From: a virus
IMG/VR virus record: IMGVR_UViG_3300017714_000004
Coordinates: 1 to 64,000 of that record
Length of the DNA: 64,000 nucleotides
Strand: one strand, 5' to 3'
Below are positions 1-8,800 of the stretch, one piece after another. The position numbers were made by a program, and so were the translations under genes. The first letter of the stretch is position 1; the number at the start of each line of letters is the position of its first letter. The notes under the pieces were generated by a model. That model did not search any database. It saw nothing but the letters and a program-made list of their open reading frames with translations, and was not told where the DNA came from.

Positions 1-509
1 GACATACCACGAATGGATGATCCAGATGTCGCAGACGCAATGATTCTAGAGTTGTTCGAGAATTCAATGGACCCTTTGTTGAGCGCTTTGCATCCTGGCT
101 GCAAGAAGAATGGTAGGTTCTCTAACATGAGGGTTACACGAGATAACATCTCACGTGCAGTGGCACCTTTGTTTGCAAGGATTGCGATGGTCTTTTCAGG
201 ATGGAATAAGGTATACCATAGAAGGTATCCTACAGAGGATATTGATTTACCCGACTGGCGGCACGCCAAGACAATAGAGAATCGATTATCGTTAAAGTGA
301 TCAAACATCTTCTCTTGATAATCATATAGTTTAAACGGGACAAGTCCTTTGTCCAGATGCACGACCTTAACATACTTTTTACAAAAATATGCTGGTTCCC
401 TCATACACTTACGGTATTCGCGGAGTTTCTTTTTGTCCCACTCTTCAGCGACACCGTCTCGCTTGACTTGCGGGTTACCTAGATAGGAATTCTTAGTGTA
501 GGAACTCAT
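1..509 (-). CDS. 17: Terminase large subunit (T4 gp17-like), N-terminal part, cut by window edge
   Basis: This is the ATPase-nuclease motor that packages DNA into the prohead. About 169 residues are visible, read from the start codon at 509 down to base 1 with no stop. The Walker A motif ACRQSGKS lies at about residues 82-89, preceded by a Q-motif-like stretch (LYDYQEKM). This matches the T4 gp17 ATPase domain; the nuclease domain lies outside the window. The start codon overlaps the stop of the upstream small terminase gene (ATGA), and the gene order 13-14-15-16-17 is that of T4. The open frame on the opposite strand here is a shadow. The family call is firm; only the N-terminal third can be judged. 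Confidence 0.93.
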   Translation of the reverse strand, partial: MSSYTKNSYLGNPQVKRDGVAEEWDKKKLREYRKCMREPAYFCKKYVKVVHLDKGLVPFKLYDYQEKMFDHFNDNRFSIVLACRQSGKSISSVGYLLWYTLFHPEKTIAILANKGATAREMLSRVTLMLENLPFFLQPGCKALNKGSIEFSNNSRIIASATSGSSIRGM

Positions 510-886
510 TCATCTTCGTCTTGATCAATTACTTTCTCATCTCCCAACAGCATACGCTGAAGGTCTGTAGTAGAACCGACGAATAGATTATTATTGGTTG
601 TTGACTCGGCGGGCTTGTCTTCTTTGGTAAGTTCTTTCTGCTTCTTATTGAGGTCCATTAGTTTATCATTAACATCTGCGATGCCTTTGATCATACCAGA
701 TAGAACCTCAAAAGCACGAGGGTGTTCACTCTCCCGTGCGACTTCAATCATGAGTTCTAGTGATTCACGACCCTTCTCAATTAGATCATAGTAAGTGTCA
801 CGAGAATACTCGTAATCTTGTTCATGAACAAAGTTTTTCTTCTGCTCCTCATCAAAAAGAGCAGGTGGTTTGCTATCGTCTCTCAT
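506..886 (-). CDS. 16: Terminase small subunit (T4 gp16-like)
   Basis: The small terminase recognises or regulates DNA for packaging and stimulates the gp17 motor. The protein has 126 residues; T4 gp16 has 164. It shows the family layout: an acidic, variable N-terminus, a central alpha-helical oligomerisation segment (about residues 25-85), and a C-terminal segment NLFVGSTTDLQRML that resembles the conserved VFMGSPTEL part of T4 gp16. It sits directly before the large terminase with a 4-base overlap, as in T4. The C-terminus is strongly acidic. The assignment rests on both similarity of the C-terminal motif and position. Confidence 0.85.
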   Translation of the reverse strand: MRDDSKPPALFDEEQKKNFVHEQDYEYSRDTYYDLIEKGRESLELMIEVARESEHPRAFEVLSGMIKGIADVNDKLMDLNKKQKELTKEDKPAESTTNNNLFVGSTTDLQRMLLGDEKVIDQDEDE

Positions 887-917
887 AATGTATATCTATG
901 TCTTAAATAAAGTTGGG

Positions 918-1697
918 TTACGATTCAGGTTCAAAAACTGTTATTGTAGTTTCGAAACCGTAATCATCATCCGGACTCACATCAATAGGGTCTGGGGCTG
1001 TAGTTATTAAAGAACCTAATACATCACTGTCATTCTGTATAACATTAATGTTCGTACTTACTTCCCGAACAATGTTCTGTGTCAACTCCGGACCATAGAA
1101 GTTTACCTTCATCTCAAAGTTCAGGGTGTATATAATGGTTCGCCTTTGTTCTAAGGCACCCTCATAGTCGTCTTGAAAGTCTAGTCCGGAAAGTACAATC
1201 GGAACATCTTCTTTGATATTTGGTTGATCAGCAAATGGTTTTACTGTCAATGTGTATTGTGGTGCGAAGTATGGGATAATTTGTTCTACCACTTGTAATG
1301 CGTCATCTTGAGATTTAGCATAAACTGCTAAAGAAAAGGAAACATTATATGGGACACCCACATACATTTTTCGTTGAGAATTATTATCTGAAGATACTAT
1401 ACCGCCAAATCCATTTACCTTGGGAAGTTGTCGGGTAGAGTCATATGCTATAGAGGTTATCTCAAACGACATGCGAGGAAGTTTCATCGCAACTCTTCGT
1501 TCTGCTTCTTCTCCGTTAGACATCTCTTCTAGGCGTTCGAGAAAAGATCTCTTTGGCGCATATGATAGTGGTACCTTGACTTGGGACAACACCTTTCCAT
1601 TAGCATCTGTTCTCAAAACATGTAAGTCATTGAACAGAGAACCAAATACCGCAACACAAGTACGCACACGCTTATGATAGAAATGACTTCCAATCAT
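918..1697 (-). CDS. 15: Tail sheath stabilizer and completion protein (T4 gp15-like)
   Basis: In T4, gp15 caps the contractile tail at its head-proximal end and takes part in head-tail joining. The protein has 259 residues; T4 gp15 has 272. The N-terminus (GSHFYHKRVRTCVAVFGSLF) matches the T4 pattern of an aromatic start followed by a 'G-LF' segment. The segment 'VEQIIPYFAPQ' at about residue 137 corresponds to 'VEQILPYFQPH' in T4. Its start overlaps the stop of gene 14 by 4 bases, so translation is probably coupled. The acidic C-terminus is typical of the family. Confidence 0.9.
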   Translation of the reverse strand: MIGSHFYHKRVRTCVAVFGSLFNDLHVLRTDANGKVLSQVKVPLSYAPKRSFLERLEEMSNGEEAERRVAMKLPRMSFEITSIAYDSTRQLPKVNGFGGIVSSDNNSQRKMYVGVPYNVSFSLAVYAKSQDDALQVVEQIIPYFAPQYTLTVKPFADQPNIKEDVPIVLSGLDFQDDYEGALEQRRTIIYTLNFEMKVNFYGPELTQNIVREVSTNINVIQNDSDVLGSLITTAPDPIDVSPDDDYGFETTITVFEPES

Positions 1698-2581
1698 TGT
1701 AATATATCTCCGAATGGATTTGTCTCAGTGAAATCTATGAAGTCATTAGCGAAATCATCGAATGTTTGATTCTGGGAAAGAGGTTGTATTTCGTTTATGC
1801 CGTCAGTAATTGTTATTGGAGTAAGTTCTGCCCAGTCTCCCCTTATAGGCATGGTGTCTAACCATACTCGCTCTTCCCCGTCACTAGATCCATTGTGTGC
1901 TAGTTTCAACAAGCGGGTCTGACCGTTCCATTCAGTAACCTCTCCTTCCATAACATAGTCTGCAAAGGTTTGGGTCACCACTTCTCCAATGGCATAATGC
2001 TGTTCTTCATTTTCTTCCGTCTCTGGTTCCATAGTTAATTCGTACTGGAATGCAGACTCTTCTTCTACTTGGTCTATCATAGGGATGCCAGTGTCGAAAT
2101 CTTCGTCTGAGAATTCGAATAACTCGCACTGCATACGGAATTGAGGTAGTTGTGATAACTGGTAGAAAGGAGTTTCTGTCTCGACTCTCTTTACCTCGAA
2201 CAAAGACTCTGATAGAGGAAGGAATATTAAGTCACCTTCACGTGGACGGAACTCGTACTCAGAGAGGCGGTCTCCAATCAATTCTCTCCATCGTCGACGT
2301 GCAATGACAAAGGTTGCTTGGTCTCGCAATTCGATACCAAATTTGGTGAACAGATCACCCTCTCCATCAAAAGCATCACCGTTCTCAATGTACACTTCTA
2401 CTTTATATGCGTCTGAGAACTGAGACTGAATGCTGTCTAGGAATATGTCTTCTCTTTCGACAACCTCTCTTGGTAGGTAATATACATCCTGACCATAGAA
2501 CTGGATTGATTCGATTAAAAGATCTTCATAGAGCGATTGTTCTGCTCTACTTTTTGTAGTGATATATGGATTGGTGGCCAT
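1694..2581 (-). CDS. 14: Neck protein (T4 gp14-like)
   Basis: In T4, gp14 with gp13 forms the neck that closes the filled head and receives the tail. The protein has 295 residues; T4 gp14 has 256. Recognisable blocks are 'LLIESIQFYGQDVYYLPRE' (about residues 21-39; T4 has 'VAESIQMRGVECYYVPRE'), 'FGIELRDQATF' and 'REGDLIFLPLSESLFEV', all in T4 order. It follows gene 13 with a 3-base gap and overlaps gene 15, so genes 13 to 17 form one late operon. The longer acidic central part (about residues 165-205) is phage-specific. Confidence 0.92.
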   Translation of the reverse strand: MATNPYITTKSRAEQSLYEDLLIESIQFYGQDVYYLPREVVEREDIFLDSIQSQFSDAYKVEVYIENGDAFDGEGDLFTKFGIELRDQATFVIARRRWRELIGDRLSEYEFRPREGDLIFLPLSESLFEVKRVETETPFYQLSQLPQFRMQCELFEFSDEDFDTGIPMIDQVEEESAFQYELTMEPETEENEEQHYAIGEVVTQTFADYVMEGEVTEWNGQTRLLKLAHNGSSDGEERVWLDTMPIRGDWAELTPITITDGINEIQPLSQNQTFDDFANDFIDFTETNPFGDILQ

Positions 2582-2584
2582 GCT

Positions 2585-3355
2585 TTACCCCATAAAGAAG
2601 ATTGGACCTTCATCTTCCTCGTTACGGAATTTCTCCATGATTTTCTCTATCTCTTGTAGAGAGTCTTCATAGATCTGACGAGCGTTGACTGTAATACCGC
2701 CAGGCAAAGTCATACCATCAAATTTAGTTAGGTTTGTTCCCCATTGACGTTTAATCAATGCGGTTGAATATTCTTTGAGGAATCGATGATTCCATAGCGA
2801 GTTATATTCGTTTACTGTTTCGTCTGGATTTCTAATACCGTAGACTTCAAATATTACATAGTCATCTAGTTTAAGATTCGTTTTAGAAACATGTAAGTTA
2901 ATTCTATTGTACTGTCGGTCAAAAGTAATTTGTGGATGACCGCCTAGTTTCATGTCCAATAATGATAGTTGTTGTTGCATCTGCTCGTAGTGTGCTAGAT
3001 CACCCAATAGACCACCACCATTGGCGAAGTCACTAATGGTATGGGACATGAACTGCCACGAGTCACTGAACCATCCGTTGTGAGCATTACTAAAACTCAT
3101 AGGGATCATTCTTACTACTGCACTTAGATCCAGACTGTCGCTTAAATCTACTGACTGGTTATCAATATCGGTCTGAGTCAATTGATGTTTTAGGTAATAT
3201 CTCTTAGAACCGTCCGGATGATTTTCACGAAACCACTGTAATGCTTCGTCGATACGATCGTCGAGTTGTTCTTCATCGATATTAACTTCGACTACCGGAT
3301 GCCCTAGAGCACGAAGGCAGTAATCGATTAAATCTTCTCTACTTGTTGAATACAT
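2585..3355 (-). CDS. 13: Neck protein (T4 gp13-like)
   Basis: This is the partner of gp14 in the head-tail neck. The protein has 256 residues; T4 gp13 has 309. The N-terminal block TSREDLIDYCLRALGHPVVE, followed by 'DEEQLDDRIDEALQWF', is the hallmark of the gp13 family. It is the first gene of the 13-17 operon and is preceded by two TATAAATA late boxes at 3384-3403. A strong terminator at 3418-3443 separates it from the upstream fibre gene. Confidence 0.92.
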   Translation of the reverse strand: MYSTSREDLIDYCLRALGHPVVEVNIDEEQLDDRIDEALQWFRENHPDGSKRYYLKHQLTQTDIDNQSVDLSDSLDLSAVVRMIPMSFSNAHNGWFSDSWQFMSHTISDFANGGGLLGDLAHYEQMQQQLSLLDMKLGGHPQITFDRQYNRINLHVSKTNLKLDDYVIFEVYGIRNPDETVNEYNSLWNHRFLKEYSTALIKRQWGTNLTKFDGMTLPGGITVNARQIYEDSLQEIEKIMEKFRNEEDEGPIFFMG

Positions 3356-3383
3356 GACTATAGTCCAATATTGGTTGCCTTAC

Positions 3384-3403
3384 TATTTATACGTTTATTT
3401 ATA
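3384..3403 (-). promoter_or_regulatory. Tandem T4-type late promoter boxes before gene 13
   Basis: On the minus strand TATAAATA occurs twice, at 3384-3391 and 3396-3403. This is the T4 late promoter -10 box recognised by the gp55 sigma factor with gp33 and gp45. The nearer box is 29 bases from the gene 13 start. gp33 is encoded in this window; gp55 and gp45 are not. Confidence 0.8.
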
Positions 3404-3417
3404 TCAAAAATAAATAT

Positions 3418-3443
3418 AAAAAAAGGGGACCGAAGTCCCCTTT
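3418..3443 (-). terminator. Intrinsic terminator with UUCG loop after the 761-aa fibre gene
   Basis: Read on the minus strand, stem GGGGAC, loop TTCG, stem GTCCCC is followed by a run of seven T. An A/T extension lengthens the stem. It lies between the end of the fibre gene at 3466 and the late promoters of gene 13. The same loop and stem design recurs after gp32. Confidence 0.9.
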
Positions 3444-3465
3444 CATATCTTGGTCGAAACCTAGA

Positions 3466-5751
3466 TTAGTTTACAACTGTACCATTCACATCGTATACAT
3501 CGATACGGTAGTGAGATGGAGCCTGTCCACCTAGTTCGTTTGCATCCGATGAAGATGCAACGTGTAGAGATGATGCAGTTTCTGCTTCATCAATCTTAAT
3601 CTCACCAGTAGTAGAGTTATAAGTGATACATAGACCACCAGATAGAGCTGTCTTAGTACGCTCTGGAGTCCAGTACTTATTAGTACTTCCTTCTGAGACG
3701 TTATCTGTATCCCATGCTAGGATTGCAGATGTAGATGACTCTAGAGAAGTCAATCGAGTACCGTGTCCAGCAACCGCACCTGTTAGAGTGCTGTCAGCAG
3801 ATTGGAACTCAGCAACGATTTCTGCAAGAGAGTTTAGTGCAGTTGCGTCTGTGTTAGACAATACATTAGAAATCTGAGACTGTAGTCCAGCTTCCGCAGA
3901 TGTCGCACGAGTTTCTTCAGCGTCAATCGAACTCTGTAGTGCGCTATCAGCAGAACTACGAGTAGATGCTTCTGCATCAATGTTTGCCTGTAGACCACTA
4001 ACATCACCACCTGTAGAAGATGTCAATGCATCGATGTTAGACTGTAGAGTAGCCTCAGCACCTTCCGCACGTGACTTCTCAGTCGCAATTTCCGCAGAGT
4101 TAGCATTATCACCAGCGGTAATTGCAGCACCGTTGATGTTGATGTAGCCTAGAAGTTGTGAACCAAGGTTAGATCGAGTTGTTGCTTCTGCATCAATGTT
4201 TGCCTGTAGTGCAACATCACCAGCACCACGTGCAGACTCTTCAGCAGTTAGGTCCGCTTCGAGTGCAGTGATGTTGTTCTCAGCAGTAGTCAATCGACCA
4301 CCGTTTGCCGTGATAACACCAGATAGGGATGCGTCAGCAGTTTCAAATGCAGATACAATCTCAACCAATGTGTCTAGAGACGCAGGGGAACCAGAAATAA
4401 TAGTACTGACCTGATTCTGTAGACCAATGATGTCAGACTCTAAAGCAGCATCAGCAGAACTACGTGCAGATGTTTCTGACACGATGTTCGCAGCGTTAAC
4501 TGCTTCTGCACTTGCCGCACGTCCTGCTTCCGCATTAATCTGTGCTTGTAGACCAGATACGTCACCGGACTGAAGTACTTCAAGAGCGTCTATCTCTGCT
4601 TGTAGAGCTGCGTCAGCAGAACTACGTGTACTTGCTTCCGAACTAACGGCCGCAATTCGAGCAGCAACTTCTGCGTCATGATCAGTTTGACTTGCTTTGG
4701 TTCCAATGGATGTTGCTACTGTCGCAGAGAAGTTCGCGTCGTCACCAAGTGCCGCAGCTAGTTCGTTCAACGTATCCAATGCCGCAGGGGCAGCGTCTAC
4801 AGTTGCCGCAACAACACCATCAACATATCCTTTGTTAGCAGCTTGTCCAACGTCTGTCGGAGTATCAACTCTAACATCCGAACCACTTAGCATGACAATA
4901 CCGTCTTGGAAGTCGAATGTTCCGCCAGGACCAGTAGCAGTTATTGAACCACCAGATGCAATCTGAAGTTGATCTGTTGCCAAACGGCCACTTACTAGAT
5001 CGGTCCACTCATAGTCTGTACCAGTCCACTTGACGAATTCGCCAGCATTAGCAGTAGAAATGTTTAAGTGTTGATCGACCTCTGTCTTAGTGGCATTACC
5101 GAAACCACTACCAGTGATTGTTGACGAACCGAAGTTTACTATAGAACCTTCGAAATCGACAGTTCCCGTTTGAACTTTTAGGTCATCTGCTTCAATGTGA
5201 TCAATGAATCCACGAGCAGCATAAACATCATTAGCGTTCTTGATGTTGTTACTATCCATGTCAAGTTCAGCAGTCATCTGAATATCAGTTGAACCTGAAG
5301 ATGTGCTGATACCAGAAGTACGTGAGTTTGCAGCAGCAATTGCCGCAGCGTTTGCTGCTTCAGCTGTAGTAGCACGAGTTTCTTCAGCGGTAACTGACGC
5401 AGTTAATGTAGCAATGTCAGTTGGTGTTGCAACGCCGTTTGTTAGAGTAGTATTGATTGTTGCAATGTCAGATGCGTTCTGAGCAACAGAACCTGTTAGA
5501 GTGCTGTCCGCACCTTCGAATGCAGTTACGATTTCTTGCAATGTATCCAGAGTTTCTGGAGACGTACCTAGAATCGCGGTAACTTGCGACTGTAGGTCCG
5601 CGATGTCAGCAGCAGTTAAACTTGCTACCGCATCTTGGATGGCCCCTGCGACAACCTTGCCGTCTGCGCCAATAACAGTAACGTCGTTGATTGATAGTTC
5701 TCCAACTATGTCAGCTCCGTTCTGAATTCTAAACTTTTTGTTAGTACTCAT
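3466..5751 (-). CDS. Coiled-coil tail fibre or whisker-type virion protein (761 aa)
   Basis: This is a long virion fibre, probably trimeric. Almost the whole chain is Ala/Glu/Ser-rich heptad-type repeat ('SADAALQAEIDAL', 'EETRATSAEAGLQSQI') with few aromatics. It is broken by four copies of a module of type 'LDTLQEIVTAFEGADSTLTG', at about residues 65, 320, 455 and 635. Near the C-terminus (about residue 690) is a 'NKYWTPERTKTAL' segment, then a short beta-rich end. The neighbouring 1971-aa protein carries the same modules, so the two probably arose by duplication. Its place directly upstream of gene 13 is where T4 has wac (fibritin), but no sequence identity to fibritin was recognised. The exact role (whisker, side fibre or receptor binder) is unknown. 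Confidence 0.72.
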   Translation of the reverse strand: MSTNKKFRIQNGADIVGELSINDVTVIGADGKVVAGAIQDAVASLTAADIADLQSQVTAILGTSPETLDTLQEIVTAFEGADSTLTGSVAQNASDIATINTTLTNGVATPTDIATLTASVTAEETRATTAEAANAAAIAAANSRTSGISTSSGSTDIQMTAELDMDSNNIKNANDVYAARGFIDHIEADDLKVQTGTVDFEGSIVNFGSSTITGSGFGNATKTEVDQHLNISTANAGEFVKWTGTDYEWTDLVSGRLATDQLQIASGGSITATGPGGTFDFQDGIVMLSGSDVRVDTPTDVGQAANKGYVDGVVAATVDAAPAALDTLNELAAALGDDANFSATVATSIGTKASQTDHDAEVAARIAAVSSEASTRSSADAALQAEIDALEVLQSGDVSGLQAQINAEAGRAASAEAVNAANIVSETSARSSADAALESDIIGLQNQVSTIISGSPASLDTLVEIVSAFETADASLSGVITANGGRLTTAENNITALEADLTAEESARGAGDVALQANIDAEATTRSNLGSQLLGYININGAAITAGDNANSAEIATEKSRAEGAEATLQSNIDALTSSTGGDVSGLQANIDAEASTRSSADSALQSSIDAEETRATSAEAGLQSQISNVLSNTDATALNSLAEIVAEFQSADSTLTGAVAGHGTRLTSLESSTSAILAWDTDNVSEGSTNKYWTPERTKTALSGGLCITYNSTTGEIKIDEAETASSLHVASSSDANELGGQAPSHYRIDVYDVNGTVVN

Positions 5752-5784
5752 TAGTTTATACCTTTTAGAATATATTAGAGAAGT

Positions 5785-5807
5785 GGGGGTAGACTGATTC
5801 TACCCCC
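5785..5807 (-). terminator. Hairpin after the 1971-aa fibre gene (weak terminator)
   Basis: A perfect 9-bp stem (GGGGGTAGA / TCTACCCCC) with a 5-base loop lies between the two coiled-coil fibre genes. No T-run follows on the minus strand, so it may be a partial terminator or an mRNA-stabilising hairpin. Confidence 0.5.
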
Positions 5808-5814
5808 GACGTTA

Positions 5815-8800
5815 TTATGCGTCGACGTATGTCGCAGATACAGATACTACCGCACCAGCGTCTACAGCCGTGTAAGTCAATTCAACACTTGAACCGTTAA
5901 CCTGTACGTCTGTGTCACCCAATAGTGAGGAACCAGTGTATAGGATACCATATTCAGTAATGAACGCGTTTGTGCCGTTGTGTATAACTAGACATTCGCG
6001 AGTCTCGAACTCACCGTTCAATTCTGTAGTAACTACGTACTTAGCAGAACGATAAGTTGTCTTATTGAATGCAGAAACTACTGTAGCAGAAGTTCCGGCA
6101 ACAACATCATTACCCTGTTCGAATACCTTGATGTTATCCGCAAGAGTCTCCAGACCGACAGACTTAGGATCAAGTACACCAACTGAGTTAGTAGACTGAG
6201 CGATAACAACCGCTTGTGTACCAACTGGAAGTGCAGCGTTGAACGTGATAGTCTGGTTAGCAGCATCAATCGAGTAGTGAACCGATGGATCCTGAATAAC
6301 ACCACCAACGAATACGATCGCGTTCTGATCTTGCGTGTAGAAGTTCAGAGCGAAAGTAGACTGCGCACCGTCACCAGACATAGTCTGACGTTGTGCGTTG
6401 TTGAATGCCAACTGAGTTGGATCTTGTAGAGACATTCCGTCTAGAGTGTTATTTACACGTAATACGTAACCGTTCTTACCGTCGTATGCTGTATCAGATA
6501 CGTCTGCTAGTTCCAACATGGTCTTAGCAGTGTCGATTGAGAATACACCAGTTGATTGGTCGTATGACGCTTTACCAGCACCAGCGACATCTGTTAGAGA
6601 TACTGAAGCGCGAGCAAGTGCATCGCTGAAGAACTTCTTAGTACCTTCTACTAGATCGTCTGTAGAGAACTGTGAGATATGCTGTGCAGCAAGACCCGCA
6701 TCCATCTGACCTTTGTTCACTGCATCAGCAGCGTCAGTACCAGTTGCAACACCGGAAACTTTGTTTCCACCCATTGCTAGGTCGCCAGTCATTGAATCGC
6801 CAGACCTCTGGACACGTCCATCAATCTGAGTTTGTAGTGCGGCATCAGCAGCAGCGAACTCACCACGGACTGCATTATCACCAGCGACTCGATCAGTAAT
6901 TTCCTGAGCAAGACCTGAAGCGTTAGTTGCGATATCCGTCTGGTTCTGAGCAACTAGACCAGCAAGAGAACCGTCTGCGCTTTGGAAAGCGGCAACGATT
7001 TCTGTCAATGAATCTAGAGCGGCAGAGTCAGTGTTCGAAGTGATGAAATCGATTTGAGTCTGTAGTGAACCTTCAACACCTTGCGCACGACTTGCCTCAT
7101 CTGAGATAGCAGTTGCGTTAGTGGTGATTAGTACACCTAGAGCAGCTTCAGCGTCCGACGCACGAGTTACTTCACCAGATAGGTTAGTTGTTAAAACACC
7201 TTCTGCGGCAGTTGCACGTACGACTTCAGCGTCGATTTGTGATTGTAGGTTGTTAACTTGTGAGTTACGAGTTGTATCAACCGCTTTGATTGCAGCGTCT
7301 AACTTCTTGTCTGCATCTGTTAGAGATGAAGATAGGTCAATGTAGTTAGTACCACTTGGAGCAGCGTATGTTCCGTCTGCGTTGACACCAGCGGCAATCT
7401 GTGTTGCAGTCATCTCTGTCTCAAGTACAGTAGTACGTGAGTCTAGAGCGTTATCAGCATTTGCACGAGTAGTTGCTTCAGTAGTGATCTTACCGTCTAG
7501 TACGTTATCTGCGTTTTCACGTAGAGTTGCTTCGTTAGCAACGATACCGTCTGCGTAAAGTTTTGCTGCAGCTTCTGCGTCATCTGCTTCGTTTTCTGCG
7601 TAAGTTTGTGCAGATGCAAGAACAACTGCGTCACGTGCGATGTAGTCTGCTTGATCTGTGTTACGATCAGCAGCTAGATCAATACGGATCTGACTGTCAG
7701 CAGCGATGCGGTCAGCAATTTCAGAAACAAGTGCGTCTGAATCTGCATCTGCACGAGCAACAGCAGCCGCAAGACCAGATGTATTAGTATCTGTCTCACC
7801 GTGTACTTCGTTGATTGCACCAACTAGAGTTTGAGCAACTGTGTCTAGAACTTCTGAAGAAGAACCGATCTTAGCTTCTAGAGAATCGATGTCTGATTCG
7901 TTAACTGTTAGACGACCACCTTGTAGAGCCTGTTCAGTTTCTAGTGCACCAGCACGAGTTTCTAGAGAAGTCGCACGACCTTCGACAGCGTCCATTTCAA
8001 CTTCTAGAGTACCAACACGACCTGTGTTAGAATCTGCTTGACCGTGTAATTCGTTTACGGCTGCAGTTACGTCTGTAGCAACTGTTAGAAGAGTTGAAGT
8101 ACCCATCTGAGTCTGTAGTGTATCTACGTGACCTTCTTCTGTAGTCATTCGTGACTCTAGGGAAGTTGCACGTCCTTCTACTGTATCCATTTCAGATTGT
8201 AGAGTATCGACATTGGCTTCTTCTGTAGTAACACGAGCTTCTAGAGAAGTTAGATCAGCAGCTTCGCCATCGATCTCTGAGTGCAGTTCGTTGATTGCAG
8301 CAGAGATGTTAGTAGCGACAGTTGCCAACGTTGCAGAACCTTGCTTGGCTTGCAGTGCGTCAATTTCACTTTCGTTAACTGTTAGACGACCACCCTGTGC
8401 TGTTTGCTCAGTTTCGAGATCAGTAGCACGAGTCTCTAGTGCAGTTGCACGTCCTTCTACTGCGTCCATTTCAGACTGTAGAGTATCAACATGTCCTGCT
8501 TCGACATCTAGTTCAGAGTGTAGTTCGTTGATTGCAGCAGTAGTAGTTCCAGCTACAGTTTGTAGAAGTGTAGAACCAACTTTCGCTTCTAGTGAATCAA
8601 TGTCTGATTCATTTACTGATAGACGACCGTCTTGTTCTACGTCTTTTGCTTCAGTAGAAGTTGAGCGACTTTCTAGTGCAGTTGCACGAGCTTCAACGTC
8701 AGTTGCACGTACTTCTAGTGCATCGATGTCTGTTTCAGCAGTAGTCAATCGACCAGAGTTTGAATCAATGATACCCTGAATGTCTGAGTCCGCATCTTCA

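Noticed and set aside
13-300. Plus-strand open frame of 95 codons at the window start
   Set aside because: It is antisense to the large terminase, whose Walker A motif and family blocks are clear on the minus strand.
8213-8779. 188-codon plus-strand frame in the giant coiled-coil fibre gene
   Set aside because: It is antisense to a clear repeat protein; low complexity keeps the frame open.
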